Shown in pieces: positions 1 to 8,033 of a DNA stretch of 64,000 nucleotides. A program made the translations under genes and the position numbers. Source of the DNA: CADCTM01 sp049671305 (GTDB lineage Bacteria; Cyanobacteriota; Cyanobacteriia; Cyanobacteriales; Coleofasciculaceae); the NCBI GenBank assembly GCA_049671305.1, contig JBATUR010000052.1:1-64000 (forward strand). Reading direction: 5' to 3'. How positions within the stretch are numbered: the stretch's first letter is position 1; each line of letters begins with the position of its first letter. The notes beneath the pieces were generated by a model. It did no database searches. It saw only the letters and a list, made by a program, of their open reading frames with translations, and was not told where the DNA came from.

Positions 1-68
1 TACAAAATTGGGACTAACTAATAATGATTTGAGTTATTTAAGTAACATCTTAATTGTGAGAATAATCA

Positions 69-446
69 ATGAATGAGATACCGCCAGAAGGGTTTGACGA
101 TGAAGAATATAATCAATTATTTGAAGATGATGAAGATGATGAATTTGATAGACTTCTAGAAGAAAAGACAGAGCAATTCATAAAAAGTTTGACAAGCGAG
201 CAAAGAGAAAATATCCCAGAACTCCAAGCTTTGACGACGATATTTTTCATTAAAGAATGTAAGTTTGAGCAAGCTTTGGAAATGGTTAGGCAAACTGTCA
301 AGGAGCTGGGTAAAGATCCTAATTATCTTGATAATTGGAGGAGTCGAGTACAAACAAAACTGAGAGAAACTTCAAATGAGGAATTAGGGCTAGATGACTC
401 TCAACTACAGCAAATTGAACGAGCACTGTTAGGACTAGATAAATGA
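69..446 (+). CDS. Hypothetical acidic protein
   Basis: A 125-residue protein with no recognised domain. Residues 9-33 are dominated by Asp and Glu (runs such as EDDEDDEFD). The rest looks helical and soluble, with no signal peptide or membrane segment. It ends about 70 nt before the intron-containing tRNA-Arg on the same strand. The ATG at the ORF start is the only early start and lacks a strong ribosome binding site. Function unknown; the acidic N-terminus could suit a regulatory or chaperone-type interaction, but that is a guess. Confidence 0.6.
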   Translation: MNEIPPEGFDDEEYNQLFEDDEDDEFDRLLEEKTEQFIKSLTSEQRENIPELQALTTIFFIKECKFEQALEMVRQTVKELGKDPNYLDNWRSRVQTKLRETSNEELGLDDSQLQQIERALLGLDK

Positions 447-515
447 TAAATTCTCTACATTGAATACTTTCTCTTGATTCCTCAACGCCATCAGCTATAA
501 TGAATTGCGGGTGTT

Positions 516-804
516 GGGGCTGTGGCTCAGTTGGATAGAGCAAGCGCCTCCTGAACTAATCGGGCACTGTGGAAGAAATTCTATATGTGAATGTGGTCAA
601 ACTCGGTGAAACCTAATGAGTATGAGGCTTACCTCTTACTTTACGGCAATACCGAACCAAGCCTGAAGTTATCAGGAAGGTCGAGAGACTAGACGGCCAC
701 CACCTAAAGGCGACTTAGCTAATGGTGAAGGTATAGTCCAGAGAGTGGGGAAACTCACACAAATCTGAAGCGCTAGGTCGCCGGTTCAAATCCGGCCAGT
801 CCCG
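516..804 (+). tRNA. trnR-CCU: tRNA-Arg(CCU), interrupted by a group I intron
   Basis: The two exons (516-552 and 768-804) fold into a full cloverleaf. The acceptor stem is GGGGCTG with CAGTCCC and discriminator G804; the D stem is GCTC with GAGC; the anticodon stem is AGCGC with GCGCT; the T stem is GCCGG with CCGGC around TTCAAAT. The joined anticodon loop is CTCCTAA, so the anticodon is CCU (Arg). CCA is not encoded. The gene is split after U36 of the anticodon. It reads rare AGG codons, and it depends on removal of the intron to be functional. Confidence 0.93.
553..767 (+). ncRNA. Group I self-splicing intron (tRNA-Leu/Arg, IC3-like)
   Basis: A 215-nt insertion after the anticodon U552. 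The 5' exon ends in U and the intron ends in G767, as group I splicing requires. Core elements are visible: a Q-like stretch GCAATACCGAACCAAGC near 646-662, and GACTA (687-691) pairing with TAGTC (734-738) as P7. These resemble the cyanobacterial tRNA-Leu(UAA) intron. A short guide pairing (U552 with G562, C551-G563, C550-G564) could form P1. No open reading frame or homing endonuclease lies inside, so mobility would need help in trans. Group I introns in tRNA-Arg(CCU) are known from some cyanobacteria. Confidence 0.92.
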
Positions 805-860
805 TTTTCGTGGATCAACATTAGGGTGCATCTCCATAATTGACCAAAGAAATGGGATAC

Positions 861-1039
861 AAGCCCTGTCCTTCCAGGACGGCTTTTCTGATACAATAGA
901 ATCAAGTCGCCACAGGGCATTGGGAGACTTAAAACGGACATGGAGGGAAGATAAGACTACTTCAGTAGCACCTCCCAGCGAAGTGTCAAGGAATCCTCGC
1001 TCCTTTCAGGACGAGGAGGTATGTCAAATTGTTGATTAG
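861..1039 (+). mobile_element. Relic of an IS200/IS605-type element (tnpB tail and end hairpins)
   Basis: The plus frame ending at the TAG at 1037-1039 reads GDLKRTWREDK...SRNPRSFQDEE, which resembles the C-terminal tail of cyanobacterial TnpB/OrfB proteins. It has no start and no catalytic part. Two hairpins bracket it: 861-885 (AAGCC...GTCCT TCC AGGAC GGCTTTT) and 995-1016 (CCTCG...CGAGG), the second followed closely by GTCAA, as at right ends of such elements. The first hairpin, with its T run, could also terminate the tRNA transcript. The assignment rests on remembered tail motifs, so the family is likely but not certain. Confidence 0.5.
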
Positions 1040-1058
1040 AAGCTTAAAAAGACAACCC

Positions 1059-1125
1059 AGATCCCTGACTTCTTTGTTGAAACCTTGATTGCTCTGAACG
1101 AATTTGATTCAGAAGTCAGGGATCT
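1059..1125. repeat. Perfect 15-bp inverted repeat
   Basis: AGATCCCTGACTTCT at 1059-1073 is matched by its exact reverse complement at 1111-1125, with a 37-nt AT-rich loop. The hairpin at 40002-40027 uses a related arm (ATCCCCGACT), which suggests a dispersed palindromic family rather than a local terminator. No T tract follows. Confidence 0.7.
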
Positions 1126-1477
1126 ACAGGAAATCATACTGTTATTGGGCAAAGCGAGAATTTAATGGCAAATTGCTTGCAGAAAGGCTAATATTTTTAT
1201 AAATTTATACGGATAGCGAACCGCTGAAGGTGGAAAGTTTTAAGTAAGCTTGTTGGAGTTTTCTTTATTCTTATTTTTGGCGGTTTACAGTACCCGTTAG
1301 CTGCATTCATCAGCAAGTATCGCGGGGATCGCTTTATTCAACTTAGGATCAGCATTTTTGTGCTTAGAATTTCTTTTTATTGAGGCGACTCGCACTAAAT
1401 AAAAAGAGAAATGTAAGAGAAATGTGCAAATCTGGGGCATAAATATAATATCTACACAACCGGATTTATATATATTC
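1126..1477. other. Intergenic, no gene seen
   Basis: About 350 nt between the repeat and the YdcF-like gene. I see no complete reading frame, tRNA or strong hairpin. The in-frame ATG at 1424 lies here but gives a non-hydrophobic N-terminal extension that is probably not translated. The downstream gene's promoter presumably lies here. Confidence 0.5.
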
Positions 1478-2101
1478 ATGTTATTAAAGATTTCTTCTCG
1501 TCAGCAATCCGAGCTGTTTACCAAAACTCGGCGCTCTAAAATACGATTATTACCTTGGCTCTTACCAGTGTTGGGGCTTTCGCTGCTATGGGGCTACAAG
1601 TCAATTGAAAGTTATTTGGTCAAACCAGAAGCGATTTTGGTTTTAGGTGGGGCTGAAGAACGCGAGTTTTATGCCACGAAAATCGCTCAAGAACATCCAA
1701 ATCTCCCCATCTGGGTGTCTTCTGGTAGCTCAGAATGGTATACCGAAAGAATTTTTGCCAAAGCAGGAATTGAACGCGATCGCTTACACATCGATCGTCG
1801 GGCGGTGGATACGGTAACTAACTTCACAACAATGGTGGATGAGTTGCAAGCTCAAGGTATTGATAGCGTTTATTTAATTACTTCTGATGATCATATGCGC
1901 CGTGCCCGCGTAATTGGTGAAATTGTCTTTGGCAGTCGCGGCATTGTCCTTAAACCCCTGGCTGTGCCTTCTGGGCGTCAACCTGAGCCGATCGAAAAAG
2001 CCCTGCGAGATGGTGCTAGATCGATTCTTTGGGTGACAACTGGACATACCGGGGCAACTTTCCGTGATGCCTCTGATTTTTCCGATATTCTTAACAAGTA
2101 A
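1478..2101 (+). CDS. YdcF-like (DUF218) membrane-anchored protein
   Basis: A 207-residue protein with an N-terminal membrane anchor (about residues 22-40, LLPWLLPVLGLSLLWGY). It is followed by a DUF218/YdcF Rossmann-type domain: ILVLGGAEERE near the start, then a conserved core with ITSDDHMRRA and a C-terminal arginine-rich helix. The family is linked to envelope processes in bacteria (SanA/ElyC/YdcF), but the reaction is unknown. The ATG at 1478 puts the hydrophobic segment in a normal place; an upstream in-frame ATG at 1424 adds 18 residues of doubtful value. It converges with the DUF2288 gene. Confidence 0.8.
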   Translation: MLLKISSRQQSELFTKTRRSKIRLLPWLLPVLGLSLLWGYKSIESYLVKPEAILVLGGAEEREFYATKIAQEHPNLPIWVSSGSSEWYTERIFAKAGIERDRLHIDRRAVDTVTNFTTMVDELQAQGIDSVYLITSDDHMRRARVIGEIVFGSRGIVLKPLAVPSGRQPEPIEKALRDGARSILWVTTGHTGATFRDASDFSDILNK

Positions 2102-2119
2102 TGCCCAGTTTTTTAGCTA

Positions 2120-2413
2120 TTAAACTGGTGCTTCTTTAACCAAAACATAAGGCTGAACAATTAGAGCTTGAAAGCGCTTAGTTTCCTCACTATTCCAATT
2201 GGCTAATTGTTCAGGAAATGGCTTATGCAGCAATTGTTCGCTAATCCAATGCTGTACAGAAAGAGTATCATCATTAGCGATCGCAACTCCCACCTCCAGC
2301 AAATCTAAATCTGGATTAACCACTACCACCACATCCCGCTGAATATGGGGTTTGAGCCAATCTAACTCAGCTTCATCAATGTTTTTAGCTAATTCTGCTC
2401 TTAAATCTGACAT
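2120..2413 (-). CDS. DUF2288 family protein
   Basis: A 97-residue soluble protein matching the small DUF2288 family, common in cyanobacteria and proteobacteria. Hallmarks are DWLKPHIQRDVVVVV, LDLLEVGVAIANDD, VQHWISEQLL and a C-terminal KRFQALIVQPYVL. Its length is normal for the family. It lies 32 nt downstream of plsC on the same strand and may share its transcript. No biochemical function is known. Confidence 0.85.
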   Translation of the reverse strand: MSDLRAELAKNIDEAELDWLKPHIQRDVVVVVNPDLDLLEVGVAIANDDTLSVQHWISEQLLHKPFPEQLANWNSEETKRFQALIVQPYVLVKEAPV

Positions 2414-2445
2414 TTTTTGGCAACTTAACTTACTTTCTGCTTATT

Positions 2446-3084
2446 TTAGCGCCCCAAGTCATGTAGGGCATGAATTGCTGCCGCGCACTGTTCGGTCACG
2501 GCTTCTAATTCTTCACGTTTTGTGGAAGTTGGGGCATCAATTATGCTGCCAATTCTCACCGTAACAGGTACTGAACGCGGCACAGGTGAGCCTTTAACAA
2601 AAATCGCCTCAGTCCCCCACAAACTAACAGGTAATATAGGAACTTTTGCCTTAGCTGCAATCAAAGCTGCTCCTAATTTTGGCTCAGGAATTCGCGCATC
2701 TGTTGTCCGTGTTCCTTGCAAAAACAAGCCGACTGCCCATCCTTCTGACAAACAATTAATTGCCGCACGTATGGCACTCCGATCTGCCGCACCCCGCTTA
2801 ACCGGATAAGCACCATACAACTCAATGCCTTGCTTAAATAAAGGAATTTTAAACAATTCTTCCTTTGCCATAAACGCCACGGGACGCCGCATAGAACAAG
2901 ACAAAATCGGCGGATCAAAGTCACTGGCATGATTACTTGCTACTACCAATGGTCCCAATTTTGGCACATTTTCTGCACCATAAATCCGCCCTCGTAGATA
3001 ACCATGCAGCACGGGACTAACTATCGACCACTTAAAGGCATGGTAGAGCATTAAACTGGCAACTGGTTCGCGGTCTTTGCTCAT
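2446..3084 (-). CDS. plsC: 1-acyl-sn-glycerol-3-phosphate acyltransferase
   Basis: A 212-residue LPLAT-family enzyme that acylates lysophosphatidic acid at sn-2 to give phosphatidic acid, the precursor of thylakoid glycolipids. The catalytic NHASDFD motif (NHx4D; His52 and Asp57) is present, followed by KEELFKIP, a GAYPVKRG block II and FLQGTRT block III. It starts 29 nt after fabD on the same strand, so fabD-plsC form an operon, probably continuing into DUF2288. In many cyanobacteria plsX-fabH precede fabD-plsC; here they lie at about 11.6-13.8 kb in the opposite orientation. Confidence 0.9.
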   Translation of the reverse strand: MSKDREPVASLMLYHAFKWSIVSPVLHGYLRGRIYGAENVPKLGPLVVASNHASDFDPPILSCSMRRPVAFMAKEELFKIPLFKQGIELYGAYPVKRGAADRSAIRAAINCLSEGWAVGLFLQGTRTTDARIPEPKLGAALIAAKAKVPILPVSLWGTEAIFVKGSPVPRSVPVTVRIGSIIDAPTSTKREELEAVTEQCAAAIHALHDLGR

Positions 3085-3113
3085 ATTTATTAGTTATTAA
3101 TTGTTAGTTAAAC

Positions 3114-4007
3114 TCAAGCTGTTAACTCCGCGAGACTACCAATATTCTCCAACTTTAAGTTAGGACACATTCGTTTAATTAGACCTGTCAAAACTTTACC
3201 GGGACCAATTTCTATGACTTTTTCCATACCTGCTTCCGGCAATTGTAAGGAGATTTCTCGCCATCTTACACTACCTGTCATCTGACGCCCCAAACGTTCT
3301 TTTAAAACCTCTGGTTCATTACTAGGAGAAGGTTCCACATTTGAAAGTATCGGAAATAAGCCTTTGCTAAATGGTACTGACTGCAAAACTGACTCAAATT
3401 CAGCCGCAGCATCTGCCATTAGGGGTGAGTGAAAAGCACCAGATACCTTTAAAGGAATTGCCTTTTTTACTTTAATTTGAGTAAGCAAATCTTGCACCGC
3501 TTCTGGTGTTCCAGAAATCACAACTTGGGCGGGACTATTATCATTTGCCAGCACAACATTCGGGTTTTCTTGAAGTTTTGCGGTGAGTTGTTCTCGATCA
3601 AAACCAATTAATGCGGTCATCGTGCCACCATGCACATTATCCATTAATTCGGCACGACGTTTAACTAAATGTAACCCAGCATCAAAGTCATAAACTCTGG
3701 AAACATAGAGGGCAACATATTCCCCTAAGCTATGACCAGCAAGTAGATCAGGAATGTTACCTCGCTCAATTAAAATATCAGCGAGTATACTTTCTATGAC
3801 ATACAAGCAAGGTTGGGTGTAAAGGGTGCGAGATACTTTATCATCCTGGCTTTGACAGATTTCTAGTACATCCCAACCAAGTACTTGTTTGGCTTGCTCA
3901 AGTTTAACTTTAGCAAAGGGAAGCTCTCTTAAATCGACTCCCATGCCAATTGTTTGAGAGCCTTGTCCTGGAAATACCCATGCAGTCTTGGTCATCGGAG
4001 ATTTCAT
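3114..4007 (-). CDS. fabD: Malonyl-CoA:ACP transacylase
   Basis: A 297-residue enzyme that loads malonate onto acyl carrier protein for fatty acid synthesis. It shows the N-terminal FPGQGSQ loop (residues 12-18), the nucleophile motif GHSLGEY (Ser93) and a later SGAFHSPLM carrying the catalytic His. Length is normal. An alternative start four codons in (MTKTAWVFPGQG) is closer to homologues. It is the first gene of a minus-strand fabD-plsC unit; about 270 nt of promoter-size DNA separates it from the hydrolase gene upstream. Confidence 0.95.
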   Translation of the reverse strand: MKSPMTKTAWVFPGQGSQTIGMGVDLRELPFAKVKLEQAKQVLGWDVLEICQSQDDKVSRTLYTQPCLYVIESILADILIERGNIPDLLAGHSLGEYVALYVSRVYDFDAGLHLVKRRAELMDNVHGGTMTALIGFDREQLTAKLQENPNVVLANDNSPAQVVISGTPEAVQDLLTQIKVKKAIPLKVSGAFHSPLMADAAAEFESVLQSVPFSKGLFPILSNVEPSPSNEPEVLKERLGRQMTGSVRWREISLQLPEAGMEKVIEIGPGKVLTGLIKRMCPNLKLENIGSLAELTA

Positions 4008-4274
4008 GATTAGCGGCTTGTTTATTATCGGTTATTGCTGTCCCCATTGAGTCAAGTTTTTAGTTGATTTACCTGCATCTGCATCAACAAATTTATGAAA
4101 AGAGCCGTTGCCACTAATGGGTAAATAGCGGTTTTTGTCAATTATTAATATTTAAAAATTCAAATATATTTCTGTAGCAGCGCTAGATTATGGTTTTTTA
4201 GCTGATTATTTAATATAACAATTCTCATTTTAAAGAGATACATTCAACTAGCAATTATCCCTAATCGATAAACC

Positions 4275-5135
4275 TTAACTGGAGCAGCATTTTTGTCCAT
4301 CAGAACTCCCATTAACCAACTCACGAACATCAGGTTCTAAAAAGTTTTGACTTTTAATAATCTCCAAAAGGTTAACATCTTTTTCCAATAGACAAGTATG
4401 ACCGGAATAAGGCAATACTACCATTTTGGCATCCGATAGCAAGTTAGCCAATCGTTGGGCTTCTTGGACGGAAGGTAATAATTTGTCAGCAGCACCGGCA
4501 AGAACTAAAATAGGTTGAGTTAGGCGCTGTAGTTGCGTGTCATCAACTTCAAATTCTGTCACCATTGAGAGTCGCCAAGTTACAGTTTTTGGTGGCACAG
4601 ACTGCATGGCGTTTAAAAGTGCTCTTCGATCAGTTGGGCTAATTCTACCCAAGGCAGAAAGAAAAGGTAACAGTGCTAATGATGATATTGGGTAAAAAAA
4701 ATCAGGCATCCAAGGACCTAGATGTACACCCCATTTTAGTAAAGGTCGTTGATTAAAGGATGTGGCTGGGTTGATTAAAATAATTCTATTAAAAAGATGG
4801 GGCGATTTCAGCGCGACTTTTACAGCTAAACAGCCTCCAAATGATTCACCACATAAATAAACAGAACGTGATGGTTGTTTTTCTAGTTCCGCTTCAATGA
4901 GCTTAATTAAGCTATTGGCTAGGTCGTCCCAGCTTTCTAAGTCATTGGGTGGAAGGGCAAAACAACGGACATCAAAAGCCTTTTCTAAGCCTTCAGTTTG
5001 CGATCGCAATAATTGACCGGTTCCATCCATTCCTGGAAGAAAGACAAATAAAGGATAATCGTAATTGATGTGTTTTGGAGTTAGGAAACAAGAATTACTT
5101 TTAACTTCTGGCACGGTTAAATTTTCTTCAATCAT
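4275..5135 (-). CDS. Alpha/beta hydrolase, plant PES-like
   Basis: A 286-residue alpha/beta hydrolase. Visible features are the oxyanion region FLPGMDGTG (32-40), nucleophile elbow GESFGG (Ser98), an Asp in AGAADKLLP and the terminal His in YSGHTCLLE. The FLPGMDGTG start and the ALPPNDLESW segment resemble the hydrolase half of plant phytyl ester synthases (PES/ELT). It follows an acyltransferase gene by 50 nt on the same strand, matching the other half of those plant proteins. No signal peptide. The substrate (acyl glycerolipid, chlorophyll phytol ester or other) cannot be told from sequence. Confidence 0.8.
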   Translation of the reverse strand: MIEENLTVPEVKSNSCFLTPKHINYDYPLFVFLPGMDGTGQLLRSQTEGLEKAFDVRCFALPPNDLESWDDLANSLIKLIEAELEKQPSRSVYLCGESFGGCLAVKVALKSPHLFNRIILINPATSFNQRPLLKWGVHLGPWMPDFFYPISSLALLPFLSALGRISPTDRRALLNAMQSVPPKTVTWRLSMVTEFEVDDTQLQRLTQPILVLAGAADKLLPSVQEAQRLANLLSDAKMVVLPYSGHTCLLEKDVNLLEIIKSQNFLEPDVRELVNGSSDGQKCCSS

Positions 5136-5185
5136 CGGTACTTAAAGTTGTTGGTTTCTCATGTTTCTGACTGCTCTAACCACCA

Positions 5186-5905
5186 CTAACTACTTTTGTA
5201 AAGTAATTTGGCAATTTCATCTTGACAGGTATTAGCAATTTGAGAAACAATGCTTTTTGCCTGTTTTCCTTGATACAATTCCCGGTGTTTTGGTTTAATC
5301 CAGTAAGGATGCCCCACTGAGACGGTAACTCGACGCTGAAGCACCATTGGATGCAAACCGGGCTGTTCAAATAGCGGTTCTGATGGATCAAATAGACGCA
5401 ACAGGCGCAGGGGAACTGTCCAGTTGACTGTTTCTTCAAAAGAAGCGATCGCTACTGGTAAAATAGCTAAATCTCGCACTGGCACCCGCAGCGCCAAATG
5501 AGCAAAGCCTCTGTGAAATTTACCCATTTCCAACGGCTTTGTCAAATGCACCATTGGCTGTGCCCCTTCTGGAAACACACCAACCGATTGATGTTGTTGC
5601 AACAAGTTAGTAGCTTGAGCAAAGAAATTTTGCTGTCTGTGGTGAGGCTCCTCCAAGGGGAAGCAACCCAACTGTCTGACAATTTCTCGCATCACAGGCA
5701 CTTGTCCCATGTAATGATGGCAAGCGATGCGGATCGGACGTCCTAATGCCGCCATCAGTATTGGTGCATCCATAAAGCTACGATGGTTGCTGACGACTAA
5801 AACAGCAGCATCGTCAGGGATGCGATCCTCATGGTGGACAAACAACCGAGTTCCCATCGCCGCTAGCAGTGAACGAGAAATATATAGCGGACTTTGGTCA
5901 ACCAT
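5186..5905 (-). CDS. LPLAT-family acyltransferase
   Basis: A 239-residue phospholipid/glycerol acyltransferase-type enzyme. It has the NHRSFMD motif (NHx4D; His41, Asp46), a GQVPVMREIVRQLGCFPL stretch, and a GVFPEGAQP block III. It differs clearly from the PlsC at 2446-3084. It lies upstream of the PES-like hydrolase on the same strand, so the two are probably co-transcribed. It may be a second lysophospholipid acyltransferase or act on another acceptor such as phytol, diacylglycerol or plastoquinol; the sequence does not decide. Confidence 0.82.
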   Translation of the reverse strand: MVDQSPLYISRSLLAAMGTRLFVHHEDRIPDDAAVLVVSNHRSFMDAPILMAALGRPIRIACHHYMGQVPVMREIVRQLGCFPLEEPHHRQQNFFAQATNLLQQHQSVGVFPEGAQPMVHLTKPLEMGKFHRGFAHLALRVPVRDLAILPVAIASFEETVNWTVPLRLLRLFDPSEPLFEQPGLHPMVLQRRVTVSVGHPYWIKPKHRELYQGKQAKSIVSQIANTCQDEIAKLLYKSS

Positions 5906-6331
5906 GCGCTAAGATCACTTACTCGTATCTGTTACTTAACCTTTCTTAACAATACTGATAAATGTTACTTTTTGGCAAATGTCTTAGGGTAGAGTGTGGG
6001 ATTTTGACAAAATGAAGTAGAGGGGAGTACATACTACACAATGATTACAGAAGTTGCTCGGTTTCCAGTCCGATCAGCAGCTTGAGAGATAGAGAGTGAA
6101 TTTAAGTCAGTCTCTTACCAATCTTAAAAATTGATGAGATTACTTATAGATAGCTTAAGTAATACTAAACTATTTTCAGTCATTTGTAACAATTAGCTGT
6201 AGCAAATTATACTTGTTTAAAGTTAACAATGTTAGAAAAGCTAATAAGAACAAGTACCTACTAAAATGAATAGTTGTAGCAATACATAATAATTAAAAGT
6301 AGATTAAATTAAGAGCGTTTTTTTCATTCAG
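5906..6331. other. Intergenic between divergent genes, no gene seen
   Basis: About 425 nt between the acyltransferase (minus) and metG (plus). It is AT-rich towards metG and should hold both promoters. A 14-codon ATG frame at 6041-6085 has a purine-rich stretch about 15 nt upstream, but nothing marks it as a gene. I saw no T-box or riboswitch-like fold upstream of metG. Confidence 0.5.
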
Positions 6332-7924
6332 ATGAGTTATAAAGATACCAGTAGAAACACCTTTACCCTGACAACACCGCTCTATTACGTTAACGACTTG
6401 CCCCATATAGGCAGCGCTTATACAACAATGGCAGCAGATGCGATCGCACGGTTTGAAAGACAGCGAGGTAAATCTGTGCTTTTGGTTACAGGCACCGACG
6501 AACATGGGCAAAAAATCCAACGCGCTGCCGAAGACAAAGGCATGGCACCTCAAGCTTACAGCGATAAAATCTCTGCTGGGTTTGAGGCTTTGTGGCAAAA
6601 GCTTGATATTAAATATGACCGCTTTATTCGTACAACTTCCTCGCGTCATCAAGCGATAGTCAACGAATTTTTGCAGAAGTTGTGGGAAAAAGGCGACATC
6701 TACCTAGGGCAACAAAAAGGCTGGTATTGCGTAGCTTGCGAAGAATTTAAAGAAGAACGTGATTTACTAGATGACAATTATTGTCCTCTCCACCCCAACA
6801 AACAAGTAGAGTGGCGGGACGAGCAAAACTACTTTTTTGCCTTATCTAAGTATCAAAAGCAACTGGAAACTTTATATAAGGATCGACCCGATTTTATTCA
6901 ACCAGAAAGCCGCCGTAATGAAGTTTTAAGCTTTGTTGCTCAAGGATTGCAAGACTTCTCAATTTCGCGGGTAAATGTAGACTGGGGCTTTCCCATGCCA
7001 GTTGATCCTAATCACACTATCTATGTATGGGTTGATGCTCTACTAGGTTATATCAGTGCGCTACTTGATCCTGAGCAAGACCCAACCCTAGAGAATGCTT
7101 TAAAAGGGCGGTGGCCGATTAATTTGCATCTAATAGGTAAAGACATTCTGCGGTTTCATGCAGTTTCTTTGCCAGCAATGCTAATGTCAGCACAATTACC
7201 GATTAGTGATCGTGTATTCGTGCATGGCTTTCTTACCAAGGATGGTCAAAAAATGGGCAAAAGCTTAGGCAATACTCTAGATCCTGTGGAATTAGTTAAT
7301 CGCTATGGTGCTGACGCGATTCGCTACTATTTTCTCAAAGAAATTGAGTTTGGGCGAGACGGAGATTTTAACGAAACTCGTTTTGTTGATATTGTTAATG
7401 CTGACTTGGCAAATGATTTGGGTAACTTATTAAATCGAACCTTGGGAATGGTGAAAAAGTATTGCGGCGGTACGGTACCTAACATTAAAAGTGCAGAAAT
7501 TCCAGATGATCACCCACTCAAGGCGATCGGTTTGGAATTAGGCGATCGTACAGCGAAATCTTATGAATCACTCTTCTTTAGTGAGGTAGCCCGTGAAGTT
7601 TTTACCCTAGTTCGTGCTTGTAACAAATTTATTGACGATCAAGCACCTTGGAGTCTGTATAAGCAGCAACAAACTGCCAAACTCGAACAAGTATTATATG
7701 CTGTGTTGGAATCAGCTAGACTTGCAGCTTACCTACTTTCACCAATTATTCCCAACATCAGCAGCGAAATTTATCAACAGTTAGGATTTTCAATTAACTT
7801 TAACGAAACAACCTTGATTAAAGACAGTGAAATGTATGCCACTAATGCCACCTGGGGAACCTTACCTCCCCAACAACAACTTCAGACACCAAGCCCTGTT
7901 TTTGTGCGGCTGGAACAAGCTTAA
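6332..7924 (+). CDS. metG: Methionyl-tRNA synthetase
   Basis: A 530-residue class I aminoacyl-tRNA synthetase that charges tRNA-Met. It carries the HIGH motif as HIGS (residues 25-28), a zinc-knuckle region CVACEEF...CPLH in the connective peptide, and the KMSKS motif as KMGKS near residue 309. The C-terminal anticodon-binding helical domain follows; the EMAP/Trbp111-like dimerisation domain of long MetRS forms is absent. Length fits the short bacterial form. The gene is transcribed alone from a long upstream region and is followed by labA. Confidence 0.96.
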   Translation: MSYKDTSRNTFTLTTPLYYVNDLPHIGSAYTTMAADAIARFERQRGKSVLLVTGTDEHGQKIQRAAEDKGMAPQAYSDKISAGFEALWQKLDIKYDRFIRTTSSRHQAIVNEFLQKLWEKGDIYLGQQKGWYCVACEEFKEERDLLDDNYCPLHPNKQVEWRDEQNYFFALSKYQKQLETLYKDRPDFIQPESRRNEVLSFVAQGLQDFSISRVNVDWGFPMPVDPNHTIYVWVDALLGYISALLDPEQDPTLENALKGRWPINLHLIGKDILRFHAVSLPAMLMSAQLPISDRVFVHGFLTKDGQKMGKSLGNTLDPVELVNRYGADAIRYYFLKEIEFGRDGDFNETRFVDIVNADLANDLGNLLNRTLGMVKKYCGGTVPNIKSAEIPDDHPLKAIGLELGDRTAKSYESLFFSEVAREVFTLVRACNKFIDDQAPWSLYKQQQTAKLEQVLYAVLESARLAAYLLSPIIPNISSEIYQQLGFSINFNETTLIKDSEMYATNATWGTLPPQQQLQTPSPVFVRLEQA

Positions 7925-8033
7925 ATTTGAATCGTCGTTTTTACTATAAAATTAAACGATGTTAACAAAAAAGTTGACGGTAAGGGAAGGAGGCATCAAT
8001 CGTTTTTTTTAATAACAAATTGAGGAAAAAATC

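Noticed and set aside
2522..2809. 95-residue plus-strand ORF
   Set aside because: Antisense shadow of plsC, which has an intact NHx4D motif on the minus strand.
5176..5439. 87-residue minus-strand ORF in the acyltransferase gene
   Set aside because: Same region in another frame of the clear LPLAT acyltransferase; low-complexity shadow.
6041..6085. 14-codon leader peptide upstream of metG
   Set aside because: The start is far from a credible ribosome binding site and the peptide has no Met run or terminator structure expected of attenuation.
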